Assembly (NCBI RefSeq): GCF_004331175.1
Contig: NZ_SJOD01000006.1
Location: forward strand, 124,001 to 188,000
DNA from: Acinetobacter sp. ANC 4178
GTDB lineage: Bacteria; Pseudomonadota; Gammaproteobacteria; Pseudomonadales; Moraxellaceae
DNA length: 64,000 nt
Direction of reading: 5' to 3'
Position numbers and translations under genes: made by a program
Shown: positions 18,082-25,599 of the stretch, piece by piece
How the letters are laid out: each line of letters begins with the position of its first letter
Numbering within the stretch: the stretch's first letter is position 1
Notes under the pieces: generated by a model
The model's input: only the letters and a program-made list of their open reading frames with translations
What the model was told of the DNA's origin: nothing
The model's database searches: none

Positions 18082-18110
18082 AAAAGCCTAGTTTTTAACT
18101 AGGCTTTTTT
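18082..18110 (+). terminator. Terminator after rpoZ
   Basis: AAAAGCCTAGTT and its exact reverse complement form a 12-bp stem around a TTT loop, ending in a T run. The A-rich 5' flank would also support termination on the other strand. Confidence 0.92.
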
Positions 18111-18209
18111 ACGCTTGGAACTTTAATATTTCTTCAAGAACAGTTATAACATTAACTTAAATTACGCTATTTTTTTAAACTGCCAATTTGCGATTTTTGC
18201 ACAAAAAAT

Positions 18210-18240
18210 TTGACAAGTTTCGCACTTTGCTTTTTATTAA
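18210..18240 (+). promoter_or_regulatory. Candidate spoT promoter
   Basis: A perfect TTGACA (18210-18215) is followed after 19 bp by TATTAA (18235-18240), about 48 bp before the spoT start. The spacing is longer than ideal, but the rpoZ terminator upstream makes a promoter here necessary. Confidence 0.45.
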
Positions 18241-18288
18241 AAATTGAACTAACGAATAGATTCCTCATGGTATAGGTACAGGTGTTAT

Positions 18289-20394
18289 ATGCCAGGCGCA
18301 GAAGTCAGCCAAGCCAAACAACAACTCAAAGTGATTATCGACGCTTATCTTAATGAAAGCGAAGTCGAGCGAGTACTTGCGGCCTGTGATTATGCCGATA
18401 TTGCGCATGATGGAATTACACGAAAAAGTGGTGAGCCATACATTCTGCACCCGATTGCCGTTAGTTGTATTTTGGCGCACATGCGTTTAGATGCAGAAAC
18501 CCTTATGGCTGCATTACTACATGATGTGATTGAAGATACGGATTTTAGCAAAGAAGATATTAAAGAAAAATTTGGGCTGACCGTGGCAGAACTAGTCGAC
18601 GGCGTCACCAAACTCAGCCATTCTAGCGATAAAGAATATAACAAAGCCGCTTCGTTCCGAAAAATTTTACAAGCTACCCTACAAGATCCGCGTGTCATTA
18701 TTATTAAATTGGCTGACCGCTATCATAATATGACCACGCTGGAGTCTTTACGTCCAGATAAGCGCGCACGCATTGCCCAAGAAACTTTTGATGTGTTTGT
18801 GCCGATGGCTCGTTTAGTGGGCATGAATGAAATGGCCGACAATCTTGAACATCTCTGTTATCAAAATCTTGATTTAGATATGTTTAATAATGTTCAAGAA
18901 GCTTTGCTTAAAACCAAGCCCAAACGCTGTGAATATCAAGCTTTATGGGAAAAAAATCTAACTGCACTGTTACAACAAAATCAAATCAGTGGTCGAATTA
19001 AAAAGAAAAACAACAACATTGAGTTACTCCGTCACTTCGTCAAAAACGACATTGATTTGCAAGAATTGACTCATAGTCATGCTTTTGAAATTGTTCTACA
19101 AAGTATTGCGGATTGCGACAATCTCGCTGAAATTTTACAAGAACATTTCCAAGTTCTGTCTTATCAAGACCATATCCGACGACCATTGCCGGGTGGTAAC
19201 CAGTCGCTCATGCTGCGCCTCAAAGGCGAAAAAACCACACTCTCACTGACTTTACAAACCGAATTGATGCGTAAGGCTGCGCGTTATGGCGTTGTATTGG
19301 GTGAAAATGCCCCTCAAGCCTGTCGTTCTGCCATTCAAGCCTCCATGCAAAACTTAAATGTTTTAATTGATAGCAGTTGCGCAAAAACCACCTTTAACGA
19401 TTTACTGGATTATTTACACCAAGAAAAAATTTGGGTGTATACCCCGCACGGGCAATTGCATGAATTACCACAAGGGGCAACTGCCGTAGATTTTGCCTAT
19501 TCAGCGAGTCTTTTTTTAGGCAATCATGCGGTTGGTGCGAAAATTAATGGTGAAACCAAGCCTTTATCTACACCACTTGTGAGTGGGCAAGTCATCGAGA
19601 TTATTACCGATGTTCTCGCCACGCCAAATCCAGATTGGCTCAGCTTTATCAATACACAAAAAGCCCGTCGTGCCATTCAAAATATCCTACGAGATCAAGA
19701 TGTAGAAGAGCAGCAATTGGTTGGGGAACAAGCACTCAACCGTGCCTTAAAACTTTTCCATCGCTCTACAGACGACCTGACGGAAGATGATTGGTTAGAT
19801 CTTTTAGAATGGCGTCATCTAGATTCTAAAAATCGTTTATTCCAGCAAATTGCTGTGGGCGACTTATTACCACAACTGGTCGCCAATCATTTATTTGCTC
19901 AAGATCAATCGATTGAAGATCATAGCTCTGATCGCCTGATTCAAGGTACAGAGGGCGTTGATGTTAAATATGCACATTGCTGCAATCCTGTGTTAGGCGA
20001 TCCAATTCAAGGACATCTTTCACGTCGTGGATTAATTGTGCATCGTGCACGATGCCATAACCTATTACATGAGCAACATTTACATCCTGAAAATATCATG
20101 CCACTACAATGGTCTTCCGAAGACCTTGATGATGTCAGCTTTACTGCCTATCTTTGCATTGACATGGAAATGGATGATGAACAGATTTCAGATCTAATCT
20201 ACCAATGCCGTAAAGCCAAAACAGGGGTAGAAATGGTACGCAATTACGACCATAAAACCTATGTAAATATTGTGGTCAATAATCGCAAACAAATTGCCCA
20301 GATCATTCGTGACTTACGCATGCACTACGGCTTTCCACGTATTACCCGCCTCGCTATACCACTAAATATGACCGAAGCTTCTATAGCAAGTTAA
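18289..20394 (+). CDS. spoT: SpoT-type (p)ppGpp hydrolase with degenerate synthetase domain
   Basis: The 701-residue protein has the long-RSH order: HD hydrolase domain, pseudo-synthetase, TGS, zinc-finger-like and ACT. The hydrolase is intact, with HPIAV at 54 and HDVIED at 78-83. The synthetase region (about 200-350) is not recognisable: the G-loop motif GYxSLH reads GGNQSL near residue 301, and the usual catalytic acidic block is absent. TGS begins near 380 (VYTPHGQLHELPQGATAVDF). The cysteine segment YAHCCNPVLGDP lies near 560, and ACT is at the end. Published structural work on Acinetobacter baumannii SpoT describes a monofunctional hydrolase, which agrees. (p)ppGpp synthesis would depend on a RelA encoded elsewhere. 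Confidence 0.95.
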   Translation: MPGAEVSQAKQQLKVIIDAYLNESEVERVLAACDYADIAHDGITRKSGEPYILHPIAVSCILAHMRLDAETLMAALLHDVIEDTDFSKEDIKEKFGLTVAELVDGVTKLSHSSDKEYNKAASFRKILQATLQDPRVIIIKLADRYHNMTTLESLRPDKRARIAQETFDVFVPMARLVGMNEMADNLEHLCYQNLDLDMFNNVQEALLKTKPKRCEYQALWEKNLTALLQQNQISGRIKKKNNNIELLRHFVKNDIDLQELTHSHAFEIVLQSIADCDNLAEILQEHFQVLSYQDHIRRPLPGGNQSLMLRLKGEKTTLSLTLQTELMRKAARYGVVLGENAPQACRSAIQASMQNLNVLIDSSCAKTTFNDLLDYLHQEKIWVYTPHGQLHELPQGATAVDFAYSASLFLGNHAVGAKINGETKPLSTPLVSGQVIEIITDVLATPNPDWLSFINTQKARRAIQNILRDQDVEEQQLVGEQALNRALKLFHRSTDDLTEDDWLDLLEWRHLDSKNRLFQQIAVGDLLPQLVANHLFAQDQSIEDHSSDRLIQGTEGVDVKYAHCCNPVLGDPIQGHLSRRGLIVHRARCHNLLHEQHLHPENIMPLQWSSEDLDDVSFTAYLCIDMEMDDEQISDLIYQCRKAKTGVEMVRNYDHKTYVNIVVNNRKQIAQIIRDLRMHYGFPRITRLAIPLNMTEASIAS

Positions 20395-20419
20395 TCATTT
20401 AAATCGATAGGGCTTCTGT

Positions 20420-20452
20420 ATCTGAATACAATCCTTTAAGATGTATTCAGAT
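20420..20452. repeat. 11-bp inverted repeat between spoT and ridA
   Basis: ATCTGAATACA (20420-20430) and its exact reverse complement (20442-20452) flank an 11-nt loop. It occupies nearly half of the 74-bp gap and ends just before the AAAGGAG ribosome-binding site of ridA. No T run follows, so a terminator is unlikely. An mRNA processing site or an operator is possible. Confidence 0.55.
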
Positions 20453-20468
20453 ATAAAAGGAGAAATCG

Positions 20469-20852
20469 ATGTCCCGCCAAGTTATTCATACTGAAAATGC
20501 CCCTGCTGCGATTGGTACTTATTCTCAAGCAATTCTCGTTGGTGAAACACTTTATCTTTCAGGGCAAATCGGTTTAGATCCGTACAGTATGGAATTGGTA
20601 GAAGGCATTGAAGCGCAAATTCGCCGCGTTTTTGATAACTTAAAAGCCGTGTGTGAAGCCGCAGGTGGCTCTCTGGCCGATATTGCCAAACTCAATATCT
20701 TTTTGACTGATTTATCTAATTTCCAACTGGTCAACCAAATTATGGGTGAATATTTTGCCCAACCCTACCCAGCACGTGCTGCGTTAGGTGTGGCAAGTCT
20801 ACCTAAAGGCGCTTTGGTCGAGATGGATGGTATTGTGATTATTCCACAATAA
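20469..20852 (+). CDS. ridA: RidA family reactive intermediate/enamine deaminase
   Basis: RidA hydrolyses reactive 2-aminoacrylate and related imines made by PLP-dependent dehydratases, protecting PLP enzymes. The 127-residue protein carries the family blocks [53 protein letters not shown] and DGIVII, including the substrate-binding arginine of PAR. RBS AAAGGAG precedes ATG 20469. It follows spoT by 74 bp, a frequent gene pair in gammaproteobacteria. Confidence 0.95.
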   Translation: MSRQVIHTENAPAAIGTYSQAILVGETLYLSGQIGLDPYSMELVEGIEAQIRRVFDNLKAVCEAAGGSLADIAKLNIFLTDLSNFQLVNQIMGEYFAQPYPARAALGVASLPKGALVEMDGIVIIPQ

Positions 20853-20918
20853 TTTATAAAATTAATTCAATCGCCACCTTCAATTTTTAACTCTAAACCA
20901 TATTAAAGCTCTTGCGCA

Positions 20919-20961
20919 AAATCCGAGCAGAACTCGGATTTCCGCTCAGCTGGTATTTTTT
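20919..20961 (+). terminator. Weak terminator-like hairpin after ridA
   Basis: AAATCCGAG pairs with CTCGGATTT (9 bp, loop CAGAA, 20919-20941). The T tract begins only about 14 bp later (20955 onward), so termination efficiency is doubtful. Confidence 0.35.
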
Positions 20962-21007
20962 TATTCAAATTCCCAATGATAATAATTCTCTTTTTAAATG
21001 AATGTTA

Positions 21008-21037
21008 TTGACAAACGATAACAATTATCAATAATAT
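21008..21037 (+). promoter_or_regulatory. bfd promoter with overlapping Fur-like box
   Basis: A consensus -35 TTGACA (21008-21013) and TAATAT at 21032-21037 (18-bp spacing) frame the palindromic stretch GATAACAATTATC (21017-21029). Aligned in two registers to the 19-bp Fur consensus, it gives 13 matches each way. A second Fur-like stretch, GATAATAATTCTC, lies at 20978-20990. Repression of bfd by iron-loaded Fur is the expected behaviour, since Bfd releases iron from bacterioferritin during starvation. Confidence 0.65.
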
Positions 21038-21072
21038 TACTTATCGTATTTAAATTCATCTGGCTCGCAGTC

Positions 21073-21267
21073 ATGTACGTATGTTTGTGTCGTGGTATTA
21101 CAGATCAAGATATTAAAGATGCCGTTGCTAACGGTGCAGAAAGCTATCGTGAAATCCGTGATTTGCTTGATCTTGGTACATGCTGTGGTCGTTGTGCGCC
21201 TGAAGCACGTGCCATCATTAGTGATGAAATTGCAGAGATTGCGGGACGTATTGCCGTCGCAGCCTAA
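21073..21267 (+). CDS. bfd: Bacterioferritin-associated ferredoxin Bfd
   Basis: Bfd is a small [2Fe-2S] protein that docks on bacterioferritin and delivers electrons to reduce and mobilise the stored iron. The 64-residue product has the ligand cysteines C4, C6, C38 and C41 in MYVCLCRGITDQDI and LGTCCGRCAPEA. The length matches the family. The promoter has a Fur-like box, and the bacterioferritin gene follows 240 bp downstream in the same direction, with a weak terminator between them. Confidence 0.95.
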   Translation: MYVCLCRGITDQDIKDAVANGAESYREIRDLLDLGTCCGRCAPEARAIISDEIAEIAGRIAVAA

Positions 21268-21317
21268 GAATAACAATACTTAAAAATGCAATAGTCTTAA
21301 TTGACTATTCCCCCTCC

Positions 21318-21349
21318 CCCGCCTTTGACTCTAAGCGGGTTTTATTTTT
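21318..21349 (+). terminator. Possible terminator after bfd
   Basis: CCCGC (21318-21322) pairs with GCGGG (21335-21339) across a 12-base loop, followed by TTTTATTTTT. The stem is short. Confidence 0.4.
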
Positions 21350-21506
21350 CCAGTTTAATATCCAATTGTTTTTGATTGCGATTTTCATTTGCTGTTCAAT
21401 AAAGCACTCGCCTTTCACCATTTTCTTGTTTAAGATTTACAGAATAATAGGCTGTTATGGCCTAACTTAGAATTTTAAACCAGCATTGATTGATGGAGTT
21501 TATGCT

Positions 21507-21971
21507 ATGAAAGGCAATCGCGATGTGATTAACCAGTTAAATCAGGTGCTCTATCATCATTTAACGGCTATTAACCAATATTTCCTACATTCAAGAATGT
21601 TTAATGACTGGGGCATTGAACAGCTGGGCTCTGCTGAATACAAAGAATCCATTCGTCAGATGAAGCATGCCGATAAAATCATTGAGCGTATTTTATTTTT
21701 AGAAGGTTTGCCGAATTTACAACACCTCGGTAAACTTTATATCGGTCAGCACACCGCTGAAGTTCTGAATTGTGATATCCGCAAAGTAAAAGAGAACATT
21801 GAAAGCATCAAAACTGCGGTCACTTTGGCTGAACAAACCTTGGACTATGTAACACGTGATTTGGTTCAAGAAATTCTAGAAAAAGAAGAAGAATATTGGG
21901 ACTGGCTCACCACTCAACTAGATTTAGTCGAAAGCGTTGGCATTGAAAACTATATTCAAAGCCAACTCTGA
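21507..21971 (+). CDS. bfr: Bacterioferritin, heme-binding type lacking most ferroxidase ligands
   Basis: The 154-residue protein aligns without gaps to E. coli Bfr over its first 130 residues (MKGNRDVINQLNQ, AINQYFLHSRMF, ERILFLEGLPNLQ). Met52, the axial heme ligand, is present. Of the six ferroxidase residues only H54 and E127 remain: positions 18, 51, 94 and 130 are His, Gln, Val and Tyr instead of Glu, Glu, Glu and His. This resembles the heme-binding beta subunits of two-subunit bacterioferritins such as that of Pseudomonas putida. It probably co-assembles with a ferroxidase-competent subunit encoded elsewhere. ATG 21507 with TGGAG upstream is preferred over an in-frame TTG at 21486. Confidence 0.92.
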   Translation: MKGNRDVINQLNQVLYHHLTAINQYFLHSRMFNDWGIEQLGSAEYKESIRQMKHADKIIERILFLEGLPNLQHLGKLYIGQHTAEVLNCDIRKVKENIESIKTAVTLAEQTLDYVTRDLVQEILEKEEEYWDWLTTQLDLVESVGIENYIQSQL

Positions 21972-21976
21972 TCAAT

Positions 21977-22005
21977 AAAAAAGCCAGCATATCGCTGGCT
22001 TTTTT
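21977..22005. terminator. Bidirectional terminator between bfr and pglL
   Basis: GCCAGC/GCTGGC stem extended by A6/T6 arms around an ATATC loop. It serves bfr on the plus strand and the convergent pilin-glycosylation gene on the minus strand. Confidence 0.92.
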
Positions 22006-22012
22006 AGATCTT

Positions 22013-23641
22013 TTATTTTGCTGGCTCTAACAAAGACTCATAACTTACATCGACATGCTTCAATTGTTTTAATAACCATAATTGGTGACGTGCTCCCTGT
22101 TCATCCCCATTAAAGGCGAGGACACGTGCATATTTCAATAGATCGTACTTGGTTGGATAACACTGCACCATCTCATAGATTTGCTGCAATTCCGCTTTAC
22201 TCAATACCGTGTTCGGGTTCAATCGAATCCATGCAATTCTGCGACTCAGTTCATCTAAGACATAAATGCGATCATGGTTGGTAATTTTTTCAGGGGTATG
22301 CTCATAACGCATCGACTGATTCAGTTTAGGCACTGCCACCATATAATCACGATGGATTAACACCAAAAGCAAGCCCCCTACCACAAACATCATTTGGGTA
22401 TATTTAGGCGCCAAAGCCCAAACTTTCAGTTGAGGTTCCTGCGACAGCACCAAACCTACGATAAAACCCAATGGTAATAAGAAGTAAGCATAGTTCTGTG
22501 GATACTCCAATAAGGCATGCACCAATACTGCCACAATCATCAAAATACCGATGACCGACTCTGTAGAGCTCACTTTGCTAATTAGGCGATATCCGAGATA
22601 AATTAAATACCCCAAAAATGGCACACCAATCAGTAAGCCATTCCATACCAAGAAATCCAGCACAAAATTATGTGAGCTTCGCACCCATTCAGGAATACGA
22701 TAGTATTCACTGACTGCAACTTGGGCCACACTGGTCTGATTCCAGCCATAGCCAAACCATGGGCGGTCTGAAATGGCATAAAGCATTTGTTGCCAGATAC
22801 CCAAACGCAAATGCCCTGTACTTGCCCGCTCAATCGCTGTTGGCGAGTCCGCAATTGCCAAATGTGCAGCTTGTGCCACCCAATGGTCAATGGTTGGCAT
22901 GATTAAAATTAGCCCAATAAATAAGCCAACCCAAGTCAACATTGCATACCACTTGAGGCGCAAATACCCTCTATATTGCTGATAGAGGAAATAAGCTAAA
23001 AATAGAATGCAGACAACCCATGACGTTCTAGACTGACTTAAAACCAATGCGATCAAGATCGTCAATGAACATAGGTTCAAAATCCACGCCTTAAGCTTAC
23101 TTTTCTCAAATAAATACAGACTCGCCATTAATGAAAGAATAAGGAAAGTGGCCATATTATTTGGCTGAGCAAAATTCGCATATGGGCGGTTGCCGCCAAA
23201 ATTAGCAATACCAGGAAAGTGGTTTTCAATGGTGAGCCACTGACAAATTGCCATCACTCCAGAAAGCGTACCGACTACCAACAAGACATAACTTAAATTC
23301 GTAAATGCTTGCTCTCGATCTTTTAAGGTTAAAGATAAGTTATAACCCAATACCGCACTTAACCAAAAAGCAAAGACAAAAAGGCTTGAAATTAAAGCAA
23401 CACTAAAGAAAAACTCTAGCCCAAATACCCACTGCAACAATGGAATAAAAGCCATAGCGACGAATGGAAGCGTCAAAACTGGTAGTTTTATTTTTTGCTG
23501 AAGAAAAATTGCGGTAAGAGCAAATAAGGATAAAAAAGCAAATAATTCACCCGTATAAGTAACCCACGGACGATAGTGAACGGGCAAAAGCCAAGCCAGT
23601 GCTATAAGCACACTGGCAAGTAAAGAAAGAATAAATTTCAT
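22013..23641 (-). CDS. PglL/TfpO-type protein O-oligosaccharyltransferase
   Basis: This is a 542-residue polytopic membrane protein of the Wzy/WaaL/PglL superfamily. It has about a dozen helices and a large periplasmic loop ending in RSSHNFVLDFLVWNG, which carries the conserved histidine region. A soluble C-terminal domain with helical repeats follows (residues about 440-542). Such enzymes move a lipid-linked glycan onto serine or threonine of pilins. It lies downstream of two pilin genes and a TfpZ-like gene, so a pilin-specific role (TfpO, or PglL of ComP) is more likely than general O-glycosylation. The general PglL of the genus is normally at another locus. The donor glycan cannot be inferred. 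ATG 23641 begins MKFILSLLASVLIALAWLLP. Confidence 0.85.
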   Translation of the reverse strand: MKFILSLLASVLIALAWLLPVHYRPWVTYTGELFAFLSLFALTAIFLQQKIKLPVLTLPFVAMAFIPLLQWVFGLEFFFSVALISSLFVFAFWLSAVLGYNLSLTLKDREQAFTNLSYVLLVVGTLSGVMAICQWLTIENHFPGIANFGGNRPYANFAQPNNMATFLILSLMASLYLFEKSKLKAWILNLCSLTILIALVLSQSRTSWVVCILFLAYFLYQQYRGYLRLKWYAMLTWVGLFIGLILIMPTIDHWVAQAAHLAIADSPTAIERASTGHLRLGIWQQMLYAISDRPWFGYGWNQTSVAQVAVSEYYRIPEWVRSSHNFVLDFLVWNGLLIGVPFLGYLIYLGYRLISKVSSTESVIGILMIVAVLVHALLEYPQNYAYFLLPLGFIVGLVLSQEPQLKVWALAPKYTQMMFVVGGLLLVLIHRDYMVAVPKLNQSMRYEHTPEKITNHDRIYVLDELSRRIAWIRLNPNTVLSKAELQQIYEMVQCYPTKYDLLKYARVLAFNGDEQGARHQLWLLKQLKHVDVSYESLLEPAK

Positions 23642-23708
23642 GGGGTGCTACAGTTGCAGAACTGCGCATAGTGTAATTCAAAATGTTGGTTTTTTCTTCT
23701 GCTTCAAT

Positions 23709-24434
23709 TTATTTCCACGGACGCAGGTCAACAATTTTAACAATCTCAGCCGTATCTTTATTGACTAAAATGGTCATATTCATTACTGGTGCAGCAAGAG
23801 GCATCCAAGCATTTGCTTGAGGATAGCGTTTTAACGTAGATATCACTTGTTCTTTTGAATTGAATTTTTCTAACATTGTTAGATCTTGTATCGCATATTT
23901 AAAACGGTTTTCAACTTTATCAATAGATATATAGCGTGCTGGATAGTTAAACCAAGCACCCTGACCATTCTGTACCGTTGAAACATGAGAGCGGTGATTA
24001 AGATCAGTTCTTATTCCTACAAATTGAGGGCCTATCCAGCTTCTGGTTTTGAACGCTTCTGCAGCATACTGAATGGATTGATCGTTAATTTCATTATTCT
24101 TCACCAACTGAAAGTTATAATTACTAGCAACAATCCACAATGGACGCCCTTGAGCAATTGTATAGAAGCCAAAAGTAAATGCAGCAAGCTGCGTAAGAAT
24201 TACGACTGCCAAATCAAATTTAAGGGTATTTTTTCCTTCTTTATAAACTAACAAACCCAATAATGGCCCAATAATCACATCTATAATGATTAACATTACA
24301 AAAAGAGAGGTTACCCCTACTGCTTTCGCCAAAGGCTGCGGATACCATACCAAAAAAATTAAAATTGCCGTAGCGATTGCTATTAATAACGAAACACTCA
24401 GGTGACCAATAAAAAATTTAATACGTTTAGACAT
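23709..24434 (-). CDS. tfpZ: TfpX/TfpZ-like type IV pilin accessory protein
   Basis: The 241-residue protein starts MSKRIKFFIGHLSVSLL. It has about four N-terminal membrane helices, with IIIDVIIGPLLGLLVYKEGK between helices 2 and 3. A periplasmic domain of about 130 residues follows. This is the architecture of the pilin accessory proteins found beside some pilA alleles in Pseudomonas aeruginosa, where they are required for normal assembly of their cognate pilin. ATG 24434 has GGGGGTG upstream; an in-frame TTG at 24446 is rejected. It lies between the second pilin gene and the oligosaccharyltransferase gene, with gaps of 28 and 67 bp. Confidence 0.78.
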   Translation of the reverse strand: MSKRIKFFIGHLSVSLLIAIATAILIFLVWYPQPLAKAVGVTSLFVMLIIIDVIIGPLLGLLVYKEGKNTLKFDLAVVILTQLAAFTFGFYTIAQGRPLWIVASNYNFQLVKNNEINDQSIQYAAEAFKTRSWIGPQFVGIRTDLNHRSHVSTVQNGQGAWFNYPARYISIDKVENRFKYAIQDLTMLEKFNSKEQVISTLKRYPQANAWMPLAAPVMNMTILVNKDTAEIVKIVDLRPWK

Positions 24435-24462
24435 TATCACCCCCAAAATAGAAAATTAAAAC

Positions 24463-24816
24463 TTATCGTACAGATGCAAACTTACAAACAACTGACACCC
24501 CTAATGTACATTTTGCATATTTTTTGGAGTTTGAACTAGGTCTCTTAACCTCACCAGAAATTCCAGTATTACCAACTGCTATGCTTAAATCCTTACAAGC
24601 ATCTGCAACTGGTTGAGTAATAGTTCCCAAACTTTCTGGATCATTCAACTCCCAAAATAAACGATGTGATACTATTTTTACCTCTGCTAAACATGCATTC
24701 TCCGAACTTCGATATGTGTAATTCAAATAAGCAGGAATAGCAATAGAGGCTATCACCCCAATAATTGCAACCACGATCATTAATTCAATCAATGTAAATC
24801 CATTATTCCTTTTCAT
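24463..24816 (-). CDS. Type IV pilin, second copy
   Basis: This 117-residue prepilin has leader MKRNNG and mature start [31 protein letters not shown], with Glu5. The globular part is short. It has four cysteines (NACLAE, DACKD, AKCTLG, VVCKF) that could form two disulfides. It shares the YT.RS..xxCLA pattern after the helix with the neighbouring major pilin, so the two are ancient paralogues, but the C-terminal domains differ. It ends in FASVR and so lacks a C-terminal serine. RBS AGAAG precedes ATG 24816. A TATAAT hexamer about 60 bp upstream may give it a separate promoter. Confidence 0.85.
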   Translation of the reverse strand: MKRNNGFTLIELMIVVAIIGVIASIAIPAYLNYTYRSSENACLAEVKIVSHRLFWELNDPESLGTITQPVADACKDLSIAVGNTGISGEVKRPSSNSKKYAKCTLGVSVVCKFASVR

Positions 24817-24875
24817 TTTCTTCTCAGAACTTTTAAGCTAAGTATTTACCAATAAAAAGCATACCAAGAATAAAT

Positions 24876-24881
24876 ATTATA
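24876..24881 (-). promoter_or_regulatory. -10-like TATAAT upstream of the second pilin gene
   Basis: A perfect TATAAT on the minus strand lies between the pilA terminator and the second pilin gene. No convincing -35 sits 16-18 bp upstream, so this is only a candidate start site for pilin 2, tfpZ and the oligosaccharyltransferase gene. Confidence 0.3.
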
Positions 24882-24945
24882 AAAATACAATAACTTAAAA
24901 AAAGTGGAATTTTCAGCAATTGTCAGTATATGACTTTTTTAAAAC

Positions 24946-24978
24946 AAAAAAAAAGCGCATTCTAATGCGCTTTTTTTT
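24946..24978. terminator. Terminator after pilA
   Basis: GCGCAT/ATGCGC stem (24955-24960 with 24965-24970) extended by long A and T tracts, loop TCTA. On the minus strand it follows the pilA stop within 20 bp and would keep pilA expression well above that of the genes downstream. Confidence 0.9.
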
Positions 24979-24985
24979 CTTCAGA

Positions 24986-25336
24986 TTATGATAATACACA
25001 TTGACCTGTAGCAACAGTACACGTAGCAGCTGTTTTTTGACCACCAGTGATTGCAGCTGCAATAGATGTAGCAGACTTATCAGCAGCTCCATCAGTAATC
25101 ACACATTTTCCTGTAATATTAAAGTTAGCTGCTTGTGGTTGAGGAGTTACACCATCAGGATCATTAGCCCAAAGAATATATTGGTTTGTATAATTCTTAG
25201 TGCTAGCTAAACATGATTGATCAATCGAACGTTTAGTGTAATTTTGATAAGCAGGAATCGCGATAGCCGCCAAAATACCGATAATAGCAACTACGATCAT
25301 TAATTCAATAAGAGTGAAACCCTTTTGAGCGTTCAT
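24986..25336 (-). CDS. pilA: Major type IV pilin
   Basis: The 116-residue prepilin has leader MNAQKG and mature start [20 protein letters not shown], with Glu5 for methylation. After the helix come the alpha-beta loop and a C-terminal disulfide region with the cysteine pair in [13 protein letters not shown]. The final residue is serine. TfpO enzymes of pseudomonads and Acinetobacter glycosylate such a C-terminal serine, which fits the oligosaccharyltransferase encoded in the same cluster. ATG 25336 has GGAG six bases upstream; an in-frame GTG at 25348 is rejected. A near-consensus sigma-54 promoter lies upstream and a strong terminator downstream, as expected for an abundant pilus subunit. 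Confidence 0.92.
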   Translation of the reverse strand: MNAQKGFTLIELMIVVAIIGILAAIAIPAYQNYTKRSIDQSCLASTKNYTNQYILWANDPDGVTPQPQAANFNITGKCVITDGAADKSATSIAAAITGGQKTAATCTVATGQCVLS

Positions 25337-25416
25337 AACATTCTCCACAAATGTTTTGTTTAGTTTTTTTTAAGCTTTGTAAAGCAAGAAGCGCTTTTGT
25401 ATGCTTTGTTTATAAT

Positions 25417-25434
25417 GAGCACGGAATGTGCCAA
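25417..25434 (-). promoter_or_regulatory. Sigma-54 promoter of pilA
   Basis: On the minus strand TTGGCACATTCCGTGCTC has the invariant GG and GC at the required 12-base offset and matches TGGCAC in the -24 element. Transcription would start near 25407, giving a leader of about 70 nt. Two TGTC motifs 20 bp apart (complement of 25521-25524 and 25541-25544) lie about 90-125 bp upstream of the promoter. PilR sites occur at that distance in Pseudomonas aeruginosa. Confidence 0.75.
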
Positions 25435-25599
25435 GATTTATTATAGTTAAATCCAACAAAAAAACAGCACCTTAGCCATTTTTTTTTCAAATAATTTTTA
25501 TTCATTATTTCTTCAAATTTGACATATTAGATACATAAGTGACAATAATTGTTAGTTTCAAGTTTAACACTCAGTATGTTTGTGCCCCAATTCTCATTC

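Noticed and set aside
25411..25416. TATAAT on the plus strand upstream of pilA
   Set aside because: It points away from pilA and there is no plus-strand gene downstream; the sigma-54 element on the minus strand explains the region better.
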